DNA of 35,369 bases from Atribacterota bacterium (GTDB taxonomy: Bacteria > Atribacterota > Phoenicimicrobiia > Phoenicimicrobiales > Phoenicimicrobiaceae), in assembly GCA_030605615.1 (NCBI GenBank), contig JAUWHZ010000018.1, positions 1-35,369 of the forward strand, given 5' to 3'. Each line of letters starts with the position of its first letter. Position 1 is the first letter of the stretch. Position numbers and translations under genes: made by a program. Under the pieces are notes generated by a model, which worked only from the letters and a program-made list of their open reading frames with translations, had not been told where the DNA came from and did not search any database. Shown in pieces: positions 16,830 to 25,665 of this stretch.

Positions 16830-17660
16830 TTGATTAAAATAAAAAATTTAGGTTATATATATCACCTACATAAAAAAAACCAGGTAAAAGCTTTAGATAA
16901 TATTTCTTTAGAAATAAAAAGAGGAGATTTCGTTTCTATCATAGGCTCAAACGGGTCAGGGAAATCTACTTTAGCCAAACATTTGAATTGTTTATTGCTT
17001 CCTACTTCTGGAAATATTTGGGTAAATGGAATGAATACTAAAGACAAAGACAAGGTGTGGGCAATAAGACAAAAAGTAGGCATGGTCTTCCAAAATCCGG
17101 ATAATCAGCTTGTAGCCACTACAGTAGAAGATGATATTGCTTTTGGTCTTGAAAATATTGGGGTAAGTGAAAGAGTTATGAAAGAACGAGTTCACTGGGC
17201 TTTACAGGTTGTAGAAATGGAAGAATATAAAAATAGTGAACCTCACTTACTATCTGGGGGACAAAAACAGAAAGTAGCTATTGCAGGAGCAATTGCTATG
17301 CATTCTTCCTATTTGGTTTTAGATGAACCTACTGCTATGTTAGATCCGCATGGTCGAAGAGAGGTTATGGATACCATTAAAAAATTGAACAAGGAAGAAA
17401 ATATTACCATAATATATATTACTCATTTAATGGAAGAGGCAGCAGAGTCTAATAGGGTAGTTGTATTAGATAAAGGGAAAATTGCCCTAATGGGAAGACC
17501 TGAGAAAGTTTTTACTCAAGTTGAAACCTTAAAAAAATTAAAATTAGATATTCCTCAAATAACAGAATTGGCCCTCAGGTTAAATCAAAAAGGTTTAGAT
17601 ATATCTCCTCACACCTTAAAAGTTGAGGAAATGGTGGATCATTTATGTTTATATGTTTAG
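16830..17660 (+). CDS. ecfA1: ECF transporter ATPase EcfA1
   Basis: One of the two ATPases that power energy-coupling-factor importers for vitamins or metals. All ABC motifs are present in order: Walker A GSNGSGKST, Q-loop QNPDNQL, signature LSGGQKQK, Walker B YLVLDEPTAMLDP and the switch histidine in YITHLMEEA. I favour TTG 16830 because GGTGA stands five bases upstream; GTG 16818 is an alternative, but it is preceded only by repeat DNA. With TTG the protein has 276 residues. It overlaps ecfA2 by 16 bases. Confidence 0.95.
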   Translation: MIKIKNLGYIYHLHKKNQVKALDNISLEIKRGDFVSIIGSNGSGKSTLAKHLNCLLLPTSGNIWVNGMNTKDKDKVWAIRQKVGMVFQNPDNQLVATTVEDDIAFGLENIGVSERVMKERVHWALQVVEMEEYKNSEPHLLSGGQKQKVAIAGAIAMHSSYLVLDEPTAMLDPHGRREVMDTIKKLNKEENITIIYITHLMEEAAESNRVVVLDKGKIALMGRPEKVFTQVETLKKLKLDIPQITELALRLNQKGLDISPHTLKVEEMVDHLCLYV

Positions 17661-18529
17661 AAAATGTAAATTTTACTTACAACTTGCATATGCCTTTTGA
17701 AACTAAGGCGTTAAAAGATATTAGTTTAAATATTAATGAAGGTGAATTTATTGGACTAATTGGACATACTGGTTGTGGAAAGACTACTCTAATTCAACAT
17801 TTTAATGGATTACTTGAACCTACCTCTGGAAAAGTTTATGTAGAAGGTTTGGATATAAATGAAAGAGGAGTAAATCTTAGGCTAATAAGGCAAAAAGTGG
17901 GTTTAGTATTTCAATATCCAGAGAATCAATTATTCGAAGAAACAATATTCCAGGAAGTTGCCTTTGGTCCTAAAAAATTAAGTCTATCAGAAGATAAGAT
18001 TGAAAAAAGGGTTCGTGAAGCCTTAAAAATGGTTGATCTTGATTATAATCTCTATGCTGAGCGTTCCCCTTTCTCTCTTAGTGGAGGAGAAATGCGTCGT
18101 GTAGCTTTAGCTAGTATATTATCTATTAGACCTAAAATGTTAGTGTTAGATGAACCTACAGCTAATTTGGATCCTCAGGGTAGGAATAAGATATTATCTG
18201 AAATGAAGGCAATTCATGATAATTTTGGGATTACTGTTATACTGGTCTCACATAATATGGAAATAATTGCTGAGATAGTCGATCGTCTCCTGGTAATGCA
18301 TCGGGGAGAGATTATTTTGGATGGACCACCTCGAGAGATCTTTGAAAAATACGCTGATGATTTAATAAAAGTAGGGTTAGGTCTTCCTCAGGTAACCAGA
18401 TGTATGCATGAATTAAGAGCAAAAGGAAAAGAAATATATACTGGAGTACTTACTGTTGAAGATGCTGAGAAAGAAATATTAGATAGAGTGAGAAAATCTA
18501 ACAAACAGTTAAAAATCAAAAAGGGTTAA
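17645..18529 (+). CDS. ecfA2: ECF transporter ATPase EcfA2
   Basis: The second ECF ATPase (294 residues), partner of EcfA1. Motifs are Walker A GHTGCGKTT, Q-loop QYPENQLFEET (typical of the A2 subunit), signature LSGGEMRRVALAS, Walker B MLVLDEPTANLDP and the histidine in VSHNMEI. The C-terminal extension after about residue 240 is where A1 and A2 dimerise. The ATG lies in the end of ecfA1, with GGTGGATC as likely binding site. Confidence 0.96.
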   Translation: MFICLENVNFTYNLHMPFETKALKDISLNINEGEFIGLIGHTGCGKTTLIQHFNGLLEPTSGKVYVEGLDINERGVNLRLIRQKVGLVFQYPENQLFEETIFQEVAFGPKKLSLSEDKIEKRVREALKMVDLDYNLYAERSPFSLSGGEMRRVALASILSIRPKMLVLDEPTANLDPQGRNKILSEMKAIHDNFGITVILVSHNMEIIAEIVDRLLVMHRGEIILDGPPREIFEKYADDLIKVGLGLPQVTRCMHELRAKGKEIYTGVLTVEDAEKEILDRVRKSNKQLKIKKG

Positions 18530-18562
18530 TCTTTAAAAAAGTTATAAAGAAGATGAACAAAA

Positions 18563-19360
18563 ATGAAAATATTAAGGAATATTAGCTTTGGTCAATACAT
18601 TCCAAGAGAGTCTTTAATTCATAATTTAGATCCTCGAATAAAAATATTAAGCTGTTTAGCCATAATTATAAGTTTATTTCTCATAACAGAGTTTTTGGGA
18701 TATTTAATTTTAGGTACTATCATAATGATTGGTATTATTATTTCCCAAGTACACCCTAAATTTGTTTTTAGAGGATTGCGCCCTATATTATTTATTATTA
18801 TATTTACTTTGATAATACATCTTTTTATGACTGAAGGAGAAATACTTTATCGTTTAGGATTTTTGAAAATAACTAAGGAAGGATTAATCAGGGGTTTATT
18901 TATCTCTTGCCGATTATTTATCTTAATTTTAACTACTTCTTTACTTACTCTGTCTACTTCTCCCATATCTTTAACCGATGGCATAGAAAGATTGTTATCT
19001 TTTTTTAAATTTATAGGTATGCCAGCTCATGAAATTGCTATGATGATGACTATTGCCTTAAGATTTATTCCTACTTTATTGGAGGAAACAGAGAAGATAA
19101 TGAAAGCTCAAATCTCTCGAGGGGCAGATTTTGAAAGTGGTAACATTTTTAATAGAACAAAAAATTTAATTCCCATCTTAATACCTTTATTTGTAAGTGC
19201 TTTTCGGCGTGCTGATGAACTGGCCATTGCTATGGAAGCTAAGTGTTATAGAGGAGGAGAGGGGAGAACTCATTTTAGGCAGTTAAAGATTAGAATGGTT
19301 GACATTTTAACTTTTGTACTAATTGGGGTTATAACAGTTATGGCAAGTGTAATGTTTTAA
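18563..19360 (+). CDS. ecfT: ECF transporter transmembrane subunit EcfT
   Basis: The scaffold membrane protein (265 residues, several hydrophobic segments) that couples EcfA1A2 to exchangeable substrate-binding S components. The two coupling helices carry the motifs ISRGADFES (about residue 190) and AMEAKCYRGG (about residue 228), matching the conserved xRG signatures. No S component is encoded nearby, so this is a shared group II module serving unlinked S proteins. No terminator is seen in the 219-bp gap after it. Confidence 0.95.
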   Translation: MKILRNISFGQYIPRESLIHNLDPRIKILSCLAIIISLFLITEFLGYLILGTIIMIGIIISQVHPKFVFRGLRPILFIIIFTLIIHLFMTEGEILYRLGFLKITKEGLIRGLFISCRLFILILTTSLLTLSTSPISLTDGIERLLSFFKFIGMPAHEIAMMMTIALRFIPTLLEETEKIMKAQISRGADFESGNIFNRTKNLIPILIPLFVSAFRRADELAIAMEAKCYRGGEGRTHFRQLKIRMVDILTFVLIGVITVMASVMF

Positions 19361-19365
19361 AGATC

Positions 19366-19556
19366 GTATCGCGTATCGAGTATTGCGTTAAGAAATAAGC
19401 AATAGCATATAGTAAGAAAAATAGAATTCAGAAGTCAGAATAAAATAGCATGTATCGTGTAGAATTAGTTAGTTTTAGTTAATGAATTAGTATTAAACCA
19501 GCTAACCAGCTAACCAAATTGATTGGTAGATCGGGTGACTTGTAGACTGGAAGATT
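19366..19556. repeat. Repeat mosaic in the ecfT-truA gap
   Basis: The gap holds CGTATCGCGTATCGAG, then GTATTGCGTTAAGAAA (19380-19395, identical to 7242-7257), then TAGAATTCAGAAGTCAG (also matched in the rplE-rpsN gap). An 8-bp tandem CAGCTAACCAGCTAACCA (about 19499-19515) follows, and then TAGATCGGGTGACTTGTAGA plus CTGGAAGATT, which resembles 27201-27238. No gene is seen. Confidence 0.65.
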
Positions 19557-19579
19557 TCACAAATTAGGAATTTTGAATT

Positions 19580-20326
19580 ATGCTTAATATAAAACTTACC
19601 ATAGAATATGAAGGAACTCAATATTATGGTTGGCAAAGGCAAAAGGGGTTTTTAAGTATCCAGGAAATTTTAGAAGATAAAATTTCGCAGATTACCCATG
19701 AAAAGGTAACACTAATTGGTTCCGGGAGGACTGATGCAGGGGTACATGCTTTAGGGCAAGTAGCCAATTTTAAAACTAACAGCACTATTCCTTGGATAAA
19801 ATTACCTTTGATTCTAAATCACTTATTGCCTTTGGATATTAGAATTAGAAAAGCAGAAAGGGTGGATGATAGTTTTCATGCTCGTTATAGTGCGGTAAGC
19901 AAAATTTATCATTATTATATTTTAAATTACCATAAAAATGACTACAATCCCCCACTTTTTTTAAGAAATTATGTTTACTGTCTTTACGGAAAGATAGATT
20001 TAGAAAAGGTAAAAAAAGCTATTACTTTTTTACACGGGGAACATGATTTTTCTTCATTTGCTTGTTCAGGAACTAATATTAAAAATAAAGTGAGGACTAT
20101 TAAAGAGCTAACTGTAAATAAGAAGGGAAATATAATTTGTTTTTATTTTCAGGCAAATGCTTTTTTATATAAAATGGTCCGTACTATAGTTGGTACTTTA
20201 TTAGAGGTAGGTCATAGCAAGATCGATTATTTAGAAGTAAAAAAAATATTAGAAGCCAGGGATAGGAAAATGGCGGGCAAAGTTGTCCCCGCTAAGGGAC
20301 TTTTTTTAATGCAAGTTTTATACTAA
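19580..20326 (+). CDS. truA: tRNA pseudouridine(38-40) synthase
   Basis: TruA converts uridines 38-40 in the anticodon arm of many tRNAs. The 248-residue protein has the catalytic aspartate D52 in GRTDAGVHALGQVANF, the early YEGTQYYGWQRQ segment and the late YKMVRTIVGTLLEVG motif. The ribosome binding site is weak (AGGA about 10 bases before the ATG). It occupies its usual place between ecfT and rplM. Confidence 0.97.
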   Translation: MLNIKLTIEYEGTQYYGWQRQKGFLSIQEILEDKISQITHEKVTLIGSGRTDAGVHALGQVANFKTNSTIPWIKLPLILNHLLPLDIRIRKAERVDDSFHARYSAVSKIYHYYILNYHKNDYNPPLFLRNYVYCLYGKIDLEKVKKAITFLHGEHDFSSFACSGTNIKNKVRTIKELTVNKKGNIICFYFQANAFLYKMVRTIVGTLLEVGHSKIDYLEVKKILEARDRKMAGKVVPAKGLFLMQVLY

Positions 20327-20332
20327 TTTCGC

Positions 20333-20361
20333 TTGACATAGTGTCTTGATTATATTAAAAT
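20333..20361 (+). promoter_or_regulatory. Promoter of the rplM-rpsI operon
   Basis: TTGACA (20333-20338), a 17-base spacer and TAAAAT (20356-20361) form a near-consensus housekeeping promoter just after truA. Transcription from it would give a leader of about 100 bases before rplM, including the palindrome ATAAACGTTTAT at 20413-20424. The leader might respond to L13, as leaders in some Firmicutes do, but I cannot match a known L13 leader structure by eye. Confidence 0.75.
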
Positions 20362-20467
20362 TTATTATGTTATTTTTTTATTGAATGAAAAATGTTTTAT
20401 CTGGAAATACTTATAAACGTTTATCATACAGATTTATATGTGAATTTACTAGGCAGGGAGGAATAAA

Positions 20468-20893
20468 GTGAAAACTTTCAGTGCAAAAGCAGAAGATATT
20501 AATAGAAAATGGTATTTAATTGATGCTGAGGGAAAAATATTAGGAAGATTAGCCACTCAAATAGTTTCAATTTTAAGGGGGAAAAATAAACCCACCTATA
20601 CACCTTCTATGGATTTAGGCGATTATGTGGTAGTTATAAATGCGGAAAAAATAAAAGTAACCGGTAATAAACTTAAAGGGAAAGTTTACAGATACCATAC
20701 GTCTTATCCGGGAGGTTTAAAAAGTACTACCCTGGAAGTACTATTGCAGAAAAAACCAGAGTTAGTGGTAAAAAAAGCAGTACAAGGGATGATTCCTCAT
20801 AATAAGTTAGGTAGAGCGGTGATAAAAAAATTAAAAGTTTATAGAGGAAGCGAATATCCTCATCAAGCTCAAAAATTGGAAAGAATTGATTAA
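20468..20893 (+). CDS. rplM: 50S ribosomal protein L13
   Basis: L13 of 141 residues, starting at GTG 20468 behind GGGAGG. It shows [18 protein letters not shown], the [18 protein letters not shown] region and [20 protein letters not shown]13 is one of the first proteins to join the 50S subunit. It forms a two-gene operon with rpsI, a pairing kept in most bacteria. Confidence 0.98.
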   Translation: MKTFSAKAEDINRKWYLIDAEGKILGRLATQIVSILRGKNKPTYTPSMDLGDYVVVINAEKIKVTGNKLKGKVYRYHTSYPGGLKSTTLEVLLQKKPELVVKKAVQGMIPHNKLGRAVIKKLKVYRGSEYPHQAQKLERID

Positions 20894-20916
20894 ACATTAA
20901 GAAGGAGGTTAAAACT

Positions 20917-21309
20917 TTGGCGCAGGCAAAAAGTTATGGCACAGGAAGAAGAAAATCCTCAATTGCCAGAGTATGGTTAAGTCCCGGTAAGGGGAATATA
21001 AAGATTAATAATAAAACATTGGATGATTATTTTGGACGAGAGACTTTATTAAATATTATAGAAAAACCATTGGAAGTGGCGAATAAAAGGACAGAAATTG
21101 ACGTTTTTGCTAAAGTAGTAGGAGGAGGTTTTAGTGGTCAAGCAGGGGCAATACAACACGGAATTGCAAGAGCCCTTCTCCAATATGATCCTACATTACG
21201 ATTAACCTTGAAAAAAGAGGGTCTATTAACTCGAGATGCAAGGATGAAAGAAAGGAAAAAATATGGCCAAAAAGGCGCTCGGGCCAGATTCCAATTTTCC
21301 AAGAGATAA
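20917..21309 (+). CDS. rpsI: 30S ribosomal protein S9
   Basis: S9 of 130 residues from TTG 20917 behind AAGGAGG. It shows [15 protein letters not shown] and the basic C-terminal tail [17 protein letters not shown], whose terminal arginine reaches the P-site tRNA. The gene is followed 20 bases later by a clear terminator. Confidence 0.98.
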   Translation: MAQAKSYGTGRRKSSIARVWLSPGKGNIKINNKTLDDYFGRETLLNIIEKPLEVANKRTEIDVFAKVVGGGFSGQAGAIQHGIARALLQYDPTLRLTLKKEGLLTRDARMKERKKYGQKGARARFQFSKR

Positions 21310-21328
21310 TTATTTTTACTATTTTAAG

Positions 21329-21368
21329 AAGAGAAAGGTTTACAAAAGGGGCCTTTCTCTTTTTTTTT
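21329..21368 (+). terminator. Terminator after rpsI
   Basis: AAGAGAAAGG (21329-21338) pairs with CCTTTCTCTT (21352-21361), followed by an unbroken T-run to 21368. This is a textbook intrinsic terminator ending the rplM-rpsI operon. Confidence 0.9.
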
Positions 21369-21445
21369 AATTTTTTATCAGGATATAGGCATACTTTATC
21401 TCTAATTTAATTTGTTTTTTTATTTCACCTTTTTAAGGAAAAACT

Positions 21446-22516
21446 ATGAAAATCAATCCGCGATTAGATATTTATTTAGACAAGATTAAAAAAAATTCAG
21501 AAAATATTAAAAATCTATGTCTGCAACACGAAATCGAAGTAGTTGGAGTTACCAAAGGTTGTTGTGCTATCCCTGAAGTGGCCCAAGCCATGATCGAGGG
21601 AGGTATAAAAATTCTTGGAGATTCTCGAATTGAAAATATTAAAAAATTAAAGGGATTTAAAATTAAAGCGGATATGATGTTAATCAGGATCCCTATGCTT
21701 AGCGAAGTTGATAAAGTTATAAGATGGGCTGATATAAGTTTGAATTCTGAAATCTCCGTAATTAAATCCTTGTCCCAAACAGCTTTAAAGAATGACCTTA
21801 TCCATAAGATAATTTTGATGATAGATTTGGGTGACTTGAGAGAGGGAATTATGCCTGGTGAGACATTAAGGATGGTAGAAGAAATTAGAGAATTATCAGG
21901 AGTAAAATTAATAGGTCTCGGAGCAAATTTTTGTTGTATCAGTGGAGCAATGCCCTCTCAGAAAAATTTAACCAAACTGGTTAAATTAGCAGAAGAAATA
22001 GAGAATAATTTTGGTATTGCTTTAGAAGTAATATCAGGTGGGAATACCAGTGTTTTAAAATTGGTTGAAGATAATATAATTCCTGAAAGGATAAATCAGT
22101 TGAGAATAGGAGTAGGTATTCTCCTTGGTCAGGATGATGCTAGATCGCGCAATTTAATTGGAACATATCAAGATACCTTTATTTTGACTGGAGAAATTAT
22201 AGAACTTAAAGAAAAACATTCTTTACCTCAAGGAGAGATTGGCCGGGATGCTTTTGGGGAAATGCCTGTTTTTCAGGATTTAGGAATAAGAAAAAGAGCC
22301 ATTTTAGCTATAGGCAAACAGGACATTCGTCTTAATAGTTTGATTCCTCTGAAAGAAGGGATAAAAATAATAGGCGCAAGTAGTGATCATCTAATTATTG
22401 ATGTTACAGATTTTAAAGAAGATGTAAGAGTAGGCGATGGGATAAAGTTTAGATTAAATTATCCTGCTTTACTTTCTGCCACTACTTCTAATTATATTAA
22501 TAAATATTTTTTATAG
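21446..22516 (+). CDS. PLP-dependent amino-acid racemase, ornithine/alanine type
   Basis: This 356-residue protein resembles the fold-III PLP racemases that include ornithine racemase (Orr) and YhfX. Evidence is the early VVGVTKGCC with the likely PLP lysine K37, GDSRIENIKKLK, MIDLGDLREGI, the phosphate-loop-like ISGGNTSVL and LRIGVGILLGQD. It would interconvert L- and D-forms of an amino acid. argF, which uses ornithine, follows 16 bp later, which favours ornithine as substrate; alanine or another amino acid is possible. A separate classic alanine racemase lies at 33964. No ord or ora genes of the clostridial ornithine fermentation pathway are present. Confidence 0.75.
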   Translation: MKINPRLDIYLDKIKKNSENIKNLCLQHEIEVVGVTKGCCAIPEVAQAMIEGGIKILGDSRIENIKKLKGFKIKADMMLIRIPMLSEVDKVIRWADISLNSEISVIKSLSQTALKNDLIHKIILMIDLGDLREGIMPGETLRMVEEIRELSGVKLIGLGANFCCISGAMPSQKNLTKLVKLAEEIENNFGIALEVISGGNTSVLKLVEDNIIPERINQLRIGVGILLGQDDARSRNLIGTYQDTFILTGEIIELKEKHSLPQGEIGRDAFGEMPVFQDLGIRKRAILAIGKQDIRLNSLIPLKEGIKIIGASSDHLIIDVTDFKEDVRVGDGIKFRLNYPALLSATTSNYINKYFL

Positions 22517-22532
22517 GGAGGAGAAAAAAATA

Positions 22533-23465
22533 ATGGCAATAAATATGAAAGGAAAAAATTTGGTTTCTATCGATGATCTAAGTAGAGAGGAAGTTGTCCA
22601 AATATTAGAAATTGCTGAGATTATAAAGTTAAGACACTATTCTCAGGAGAGTCAACCCATTTTAAAGGGTAAGGTTTTGGGGATGATTTTTCAAAAACCT
22701 TCTTTAAGAACCAGGGTTTCTTTTGAAACGGGGATGATACAATTAGGCGGTGAAGCTATTTATTTAGGCCCTGATGATATAAAATTAGGACAAAGAGAAG
22801 CTACCAAGGATATTGCTCAAGTATTATCCCGTTATGTAAGTGGGATTATGGCTCGAACTTTTAGTCATGATATAATATTAGAGTTAGCCAAGTATTCATC
22901 AGTTCCGGTTATCAATGGTTTATCTGATCTTCTACATCCCTGCCAGGTATTAGGTGATTTATTGACCATTAAAGAAAAAAAAGGCAGGTTCTCAAATTTA
23001 AAACTGACTTATATTGGTGACGGTAATAATGTAGCCCATTCTCTAATGTTTGGAGCTGTTAAGGTAGGGATGGATATTGTTTTAGCTGTTCCTCCTGGCT
23101 ATGAACCTCGATCGGAGATTGTAGAGAAAGCCAAAGAGGATGCCCAAAAAATAGGTAGTAAATTAGAAATTATTCATAACCCAAAAGAGGCTGCAAATGG
23201 GGCTGATATAATTTATACTGATGTTTGGACCAGTATGGGATTTGAAAAAGAAAGCGAAAACAGGAAGAATATATTTAAGCCTTATCAAGTAAATCAAGGT
23301 TTAGTAAGCAAAGCAAAAGATGATGTAATAATTTTACATTGTCTTCCCGCTCACCGTGGAGAAGAGATAACTGATGGAGTTGTAGATGGACCTCATTCTA
23401 TGGTAATTGATCAAGCAGAAAATAGGTTGCATGCGCAGAAAGCTGTGTTAGCTTTATTATTGTAA
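22533..23465 (+). CDS. argF: Ornithine carbamoyltransferase
   Basis: Makes citrulline from ornithine and carbamoyl phosphate, or works in reverse during arginine catabolism. The 310-residue protein has the carbamoyl-phosphate motif KPSLRTR (55-61), HPCQ (135-138), DVWTSMG (230-236) and the ornithine-site HCLP (269-272). Its length and motifs fit ornithine rather than aspartate or putrescine transcarbamoylases. GGGAGGAG precedes the ATG. It sits with a racemase and without other arg or arc genes, so whether it is anabolic or catabolic is open. Confidence 0.93.
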   Translation: MAINMKGKNLVSIDDLSREEVVQILEIAEIIKLRHYSQESQPILKGKVLGMIFQKPSLRTRVSFETGMIQLGGEAIYLGPDDIKLGQREATKDIAQVLSRYVSGIMARTFSHDIILELAKYSSVPVINGLSDLLHPCQVLGDLLTIKEKKGRFSNLKLTYIGDGNNVAHSLMFGAVKVGMDIVLAVPPGYEPRSEIVEKAKEDAQKIGSKLEIIHNPKEAANGADIIYTDVWTSMGFEKESENRKNIFKPYQVNQGLVSKAKDDVIILHCLPAHRGEEITDGVVDGPHSMVIDQAENRLHAQKAVLALLL

Positions 23466-23636
23466 GCAGTAATTGATTAAAATGGAAAATAATTTTATAA
23501 TGGTTAATAAGGATAGTTATTATCTATTTTAGAGAAAGTTTGTTATTTTAATAAAACAAGTATAGATTGAACAATTAAATATAGCCTAGATCTGATATAG
23601 ATTAATCTTAAATAATGGAAAAAAAAGGAGGATTAA

Positions 23637-24446
23637 GTGCCTATTTCTTTTCGTCTTTTAGATATTATTGATATTTTGGTTATCGCCTTTTTATTATATC
23701 ATATAACGTTATTGATCAAAGATACTCCAGCAGTACAGTTAATTAAAGGGTTGATTATCCTCTTTATCGCATCTTTTATTGCTGATCAGCTTGGTCTACG
23801 AACAATCAATTGGCTCTTAAAAGGGGCAATGGCTATGATGGTCGTGGCTTTACCCATAATATTTCAACCAGAAATAAGAAGAGGATTATTAAAGATGGGG
23901 AGAAGAGGGTTTTTAATAAATGCTTCTTTTTTACATAAAGCAGATAATAAAAAGATTGAACAATTGATAAATGGGTTAGTTATGGTTATACCTATGCTTT
24001 CTACAAAACACAAAGGGGCTTTGATTGTTTTGGAGAGGGAAATTGGTTTAAAAGATATTTTAGAGACTGGTATTATATTAAATGGTGAGTTTTCTCCAGA
24101 ATTACTATATTCTGTTTTTATGCCAGATTCACCTTTGCATGATGGAGCAGTAATTATTCGGGGGAATAAGATAATAGGGGCTAATTGTATTTTACCCTTA
24201 AGTGAGAGAACGGATATTAGCAGAGCTTTAGGTACTCGACATAGAGCAGCCTTAGGTTTAAGTGAACAGACAGATTCGTTAATAATTGTTATTTCAGAAG
24301 AAACCGGTAATGTCTCTATCGCTTTAGATGGCAAAATTACTCGACCTTTAGAACCCCAGGGGCTGAAAAAAATGTTAACCCATTTATATCAGCCGAAAAT
24401 AATTTCTGAATTTAATTTCTGGCAACAAGAGGAAGATAATAAATGA
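23637..24446 (+). CDS. cdaA: Diadenylate cyclase CdaA
   Basis: Membrane-bound enzyme that makes c-di-AMP from two ATP. There are three hydrophobic segments in the first 75 residues, then the DAC domain with both catalytic motifs intact: DGA at 169-171 and RHR at 201-203. It begins at GTG 23637 behind AAAGGAGG and overlaps cdaR by four bases (ATGA). The cdaA-cdaR-glmM order is the conserved Firmicutes operon, in which CdaR and GlmM modulate cyclase activity. Confidence 0.97.
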   Translation: MPISFRLLDIIDILVIAFLLYHITLLIKDTPAVQLIKGLIILFIASFIADQLGLRTINWLLKGAMAMMVVALPIIFQPEIRRGLLKMGRRGFLINASFLHKADNKKIEQLINGLVMVIPMLSTKHKGALIVLEREIGLKDILETGIILNGEFSPELLYSVFMPDSPLHDGAVIIRGNKIIGANCILPLSERTDISRALGTRHRAALGLSEQTDSLIIVISEETGNVSIALDGKITRPLEPQGLKKMLTHLYQPKIISEFNFWQQEEDNK

Positions 24447-25654
24447 AGGAATTAAGGAATTGGTTATTAAAAAATATTGATATTAAATTGCTTTCCTTAT
24501 TTTTAGCTATCATTCTATGGTTATATATAGCCAGTGGAGAGAACCCTATAATAGAAAATTTTTTTGATGTATCTCTTGCCACAAATAACCTTAGGGAGGA
24601 TTTGGTGGTAAAAGAATTTCCGCTAAATATAAGTGTAGGAATTAAGGGTCCCAAGAATGTTATAAACAGTATTTCCCCGCATCAAATTATTGGCGTGGTG
24701 GATTTTTCTGATATTAATGAAGCTGGTATATATAAATTAAAAGTAGAAGTTATTGCCCCTAAGAGGACAGAAATTACCAGGATTATTCCTTCAGACGTTA
24801 AAGTAGATCTGGAGAGGGTTTTGACTCAAATAGTTGAAGTTGAATATAGTTTAATAGGAATACCTGAAAAAGAATATTCTTTAGCTGATGAACCCCAATT
24901 AGATCCTTCTAAAGTTAAAATAACTGGTGCTCAAAGCATATTAGAAAAGATAAAACAGATAATTTGCACTATCGATATTTCCGGAATTAAAGATGATATA
25001 AATAAGAAGATAGAGGTAAAAGCATTAGATGCAAACGGAGATGAGATTAAAGGAGTCAAAATTGAACCAAATATTGTAGAGGCTTCAATTTCTCTAACTC
25101 GGGGATACCTTGAGAAAATATTACCAGTAAAACCAAGAATAATCGGAAAACCAGCTCCTGGATATTATATTTCCCAAATATTGGCTAACCCAAATGAAAT
25201 AAGGATTTTTGGTAATTATTCCAAAATAAGTAATATAGATTCTTTAGAGACTATCCCCATCGATGTAAATGGGATTACAAAAACTTTATCTGTGAAAGTC
25301 TCACCTGCCTTAGAAGAGGGATTAAATATAGTAGAAGGAGAGACATCATTGATAGAGGTAACCATCCAAGTTAAGGAAAGCATAATTCAGAAAACCTTAA
25401 AGAATATTCCGGTTATACCCCAAGATTTATCACCTTTTGTCTCCTGTGAGATAGAGCCGAAAGTAGTTGATGTAATCGTAGAAGGACAAAATATTTTAAT
25501 CGAGAGCATTAAAGAGGAAGATATAAAAGCTTTTGTGAAATTTGTGGACGATTTCAAGGTAGAGCAGAAAGTAAGGGTTCAAGTTGAGCTTCCTGAAGGA
25601 ATTTCTTTAATAAAGATTGAGCCAGAAGAAGTAACAGTATTGATTAATAAATAA
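24443..25654 (+). CDS. cdaR: CdaA regulator CdaR (YbbR domains)
   Basis: The 403-residue protein has one N-terminal membrane segment (about residues 14-29, LLSLFLAIILWLYIA) and then about four repeats of the YbbR domain of roughly 80 residues each outside the membrane. Typical repeat pieces are VSVGIKGP-like strands and SKVKITGAQSILEKIKQI. It binds CdaA in the membrane and alters its activity in species studied. The start overlaps the cdaA stop. Confidence 0.93.
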   Translation: MKELRNWLLKNIDIKLLSLFLAIILWLYIASGENPIIENFFDVSLATNNLREDLVVKEFPLNISVGIKGPKNVINSISPHQIIGVVDFSDINEAGIYKLKVEVIAPKRTEITRIIPSDVKVDLERVLTQIVEVEYSLIGIPEKEYSLADEPQLDPSKVKITGAQSILEKIKQIICTIDISGIKDDINKKIEVKALDANGDEIKGVKIEPNIVEASISLTRGYLEKILPVKPRIIGKPAPGYYISQILANPNEIRIFGNYSKISNIDSLETIPIDVNGITKTLSVKVSPALEEGLNIVEGETSLIEVTIQVKESIIQKTLKNIPVIPQDLSPFVSCEIEPKVVDVIVEGQNILIESIKEEDIKAFVKFVDDFKVEQKVRVQVELPEGISLIKIEPEEVTVLINK

Positions 25655-25665
25655 AGAGGTAATTT

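Noticed and set aside
20368-20467. Known L13 leader motif upstream of rplM
   Set aside because: The leader length and position fit, but I could not match the consensus by eye; a covariance search would decide.
23466-23636. T-box, c-di-AMP riboswitch or other known riboswitch before cdaA
   Set aside because: No T-box sequence, conserved riboswitch core or terminator hairpin is visible in this 171-bp gap.
23864-24334. 156-codon minus-strand open frame over cdaA
   Set aside because: It is antisense to a clearly conserved DAC domain and resembles no known protein.
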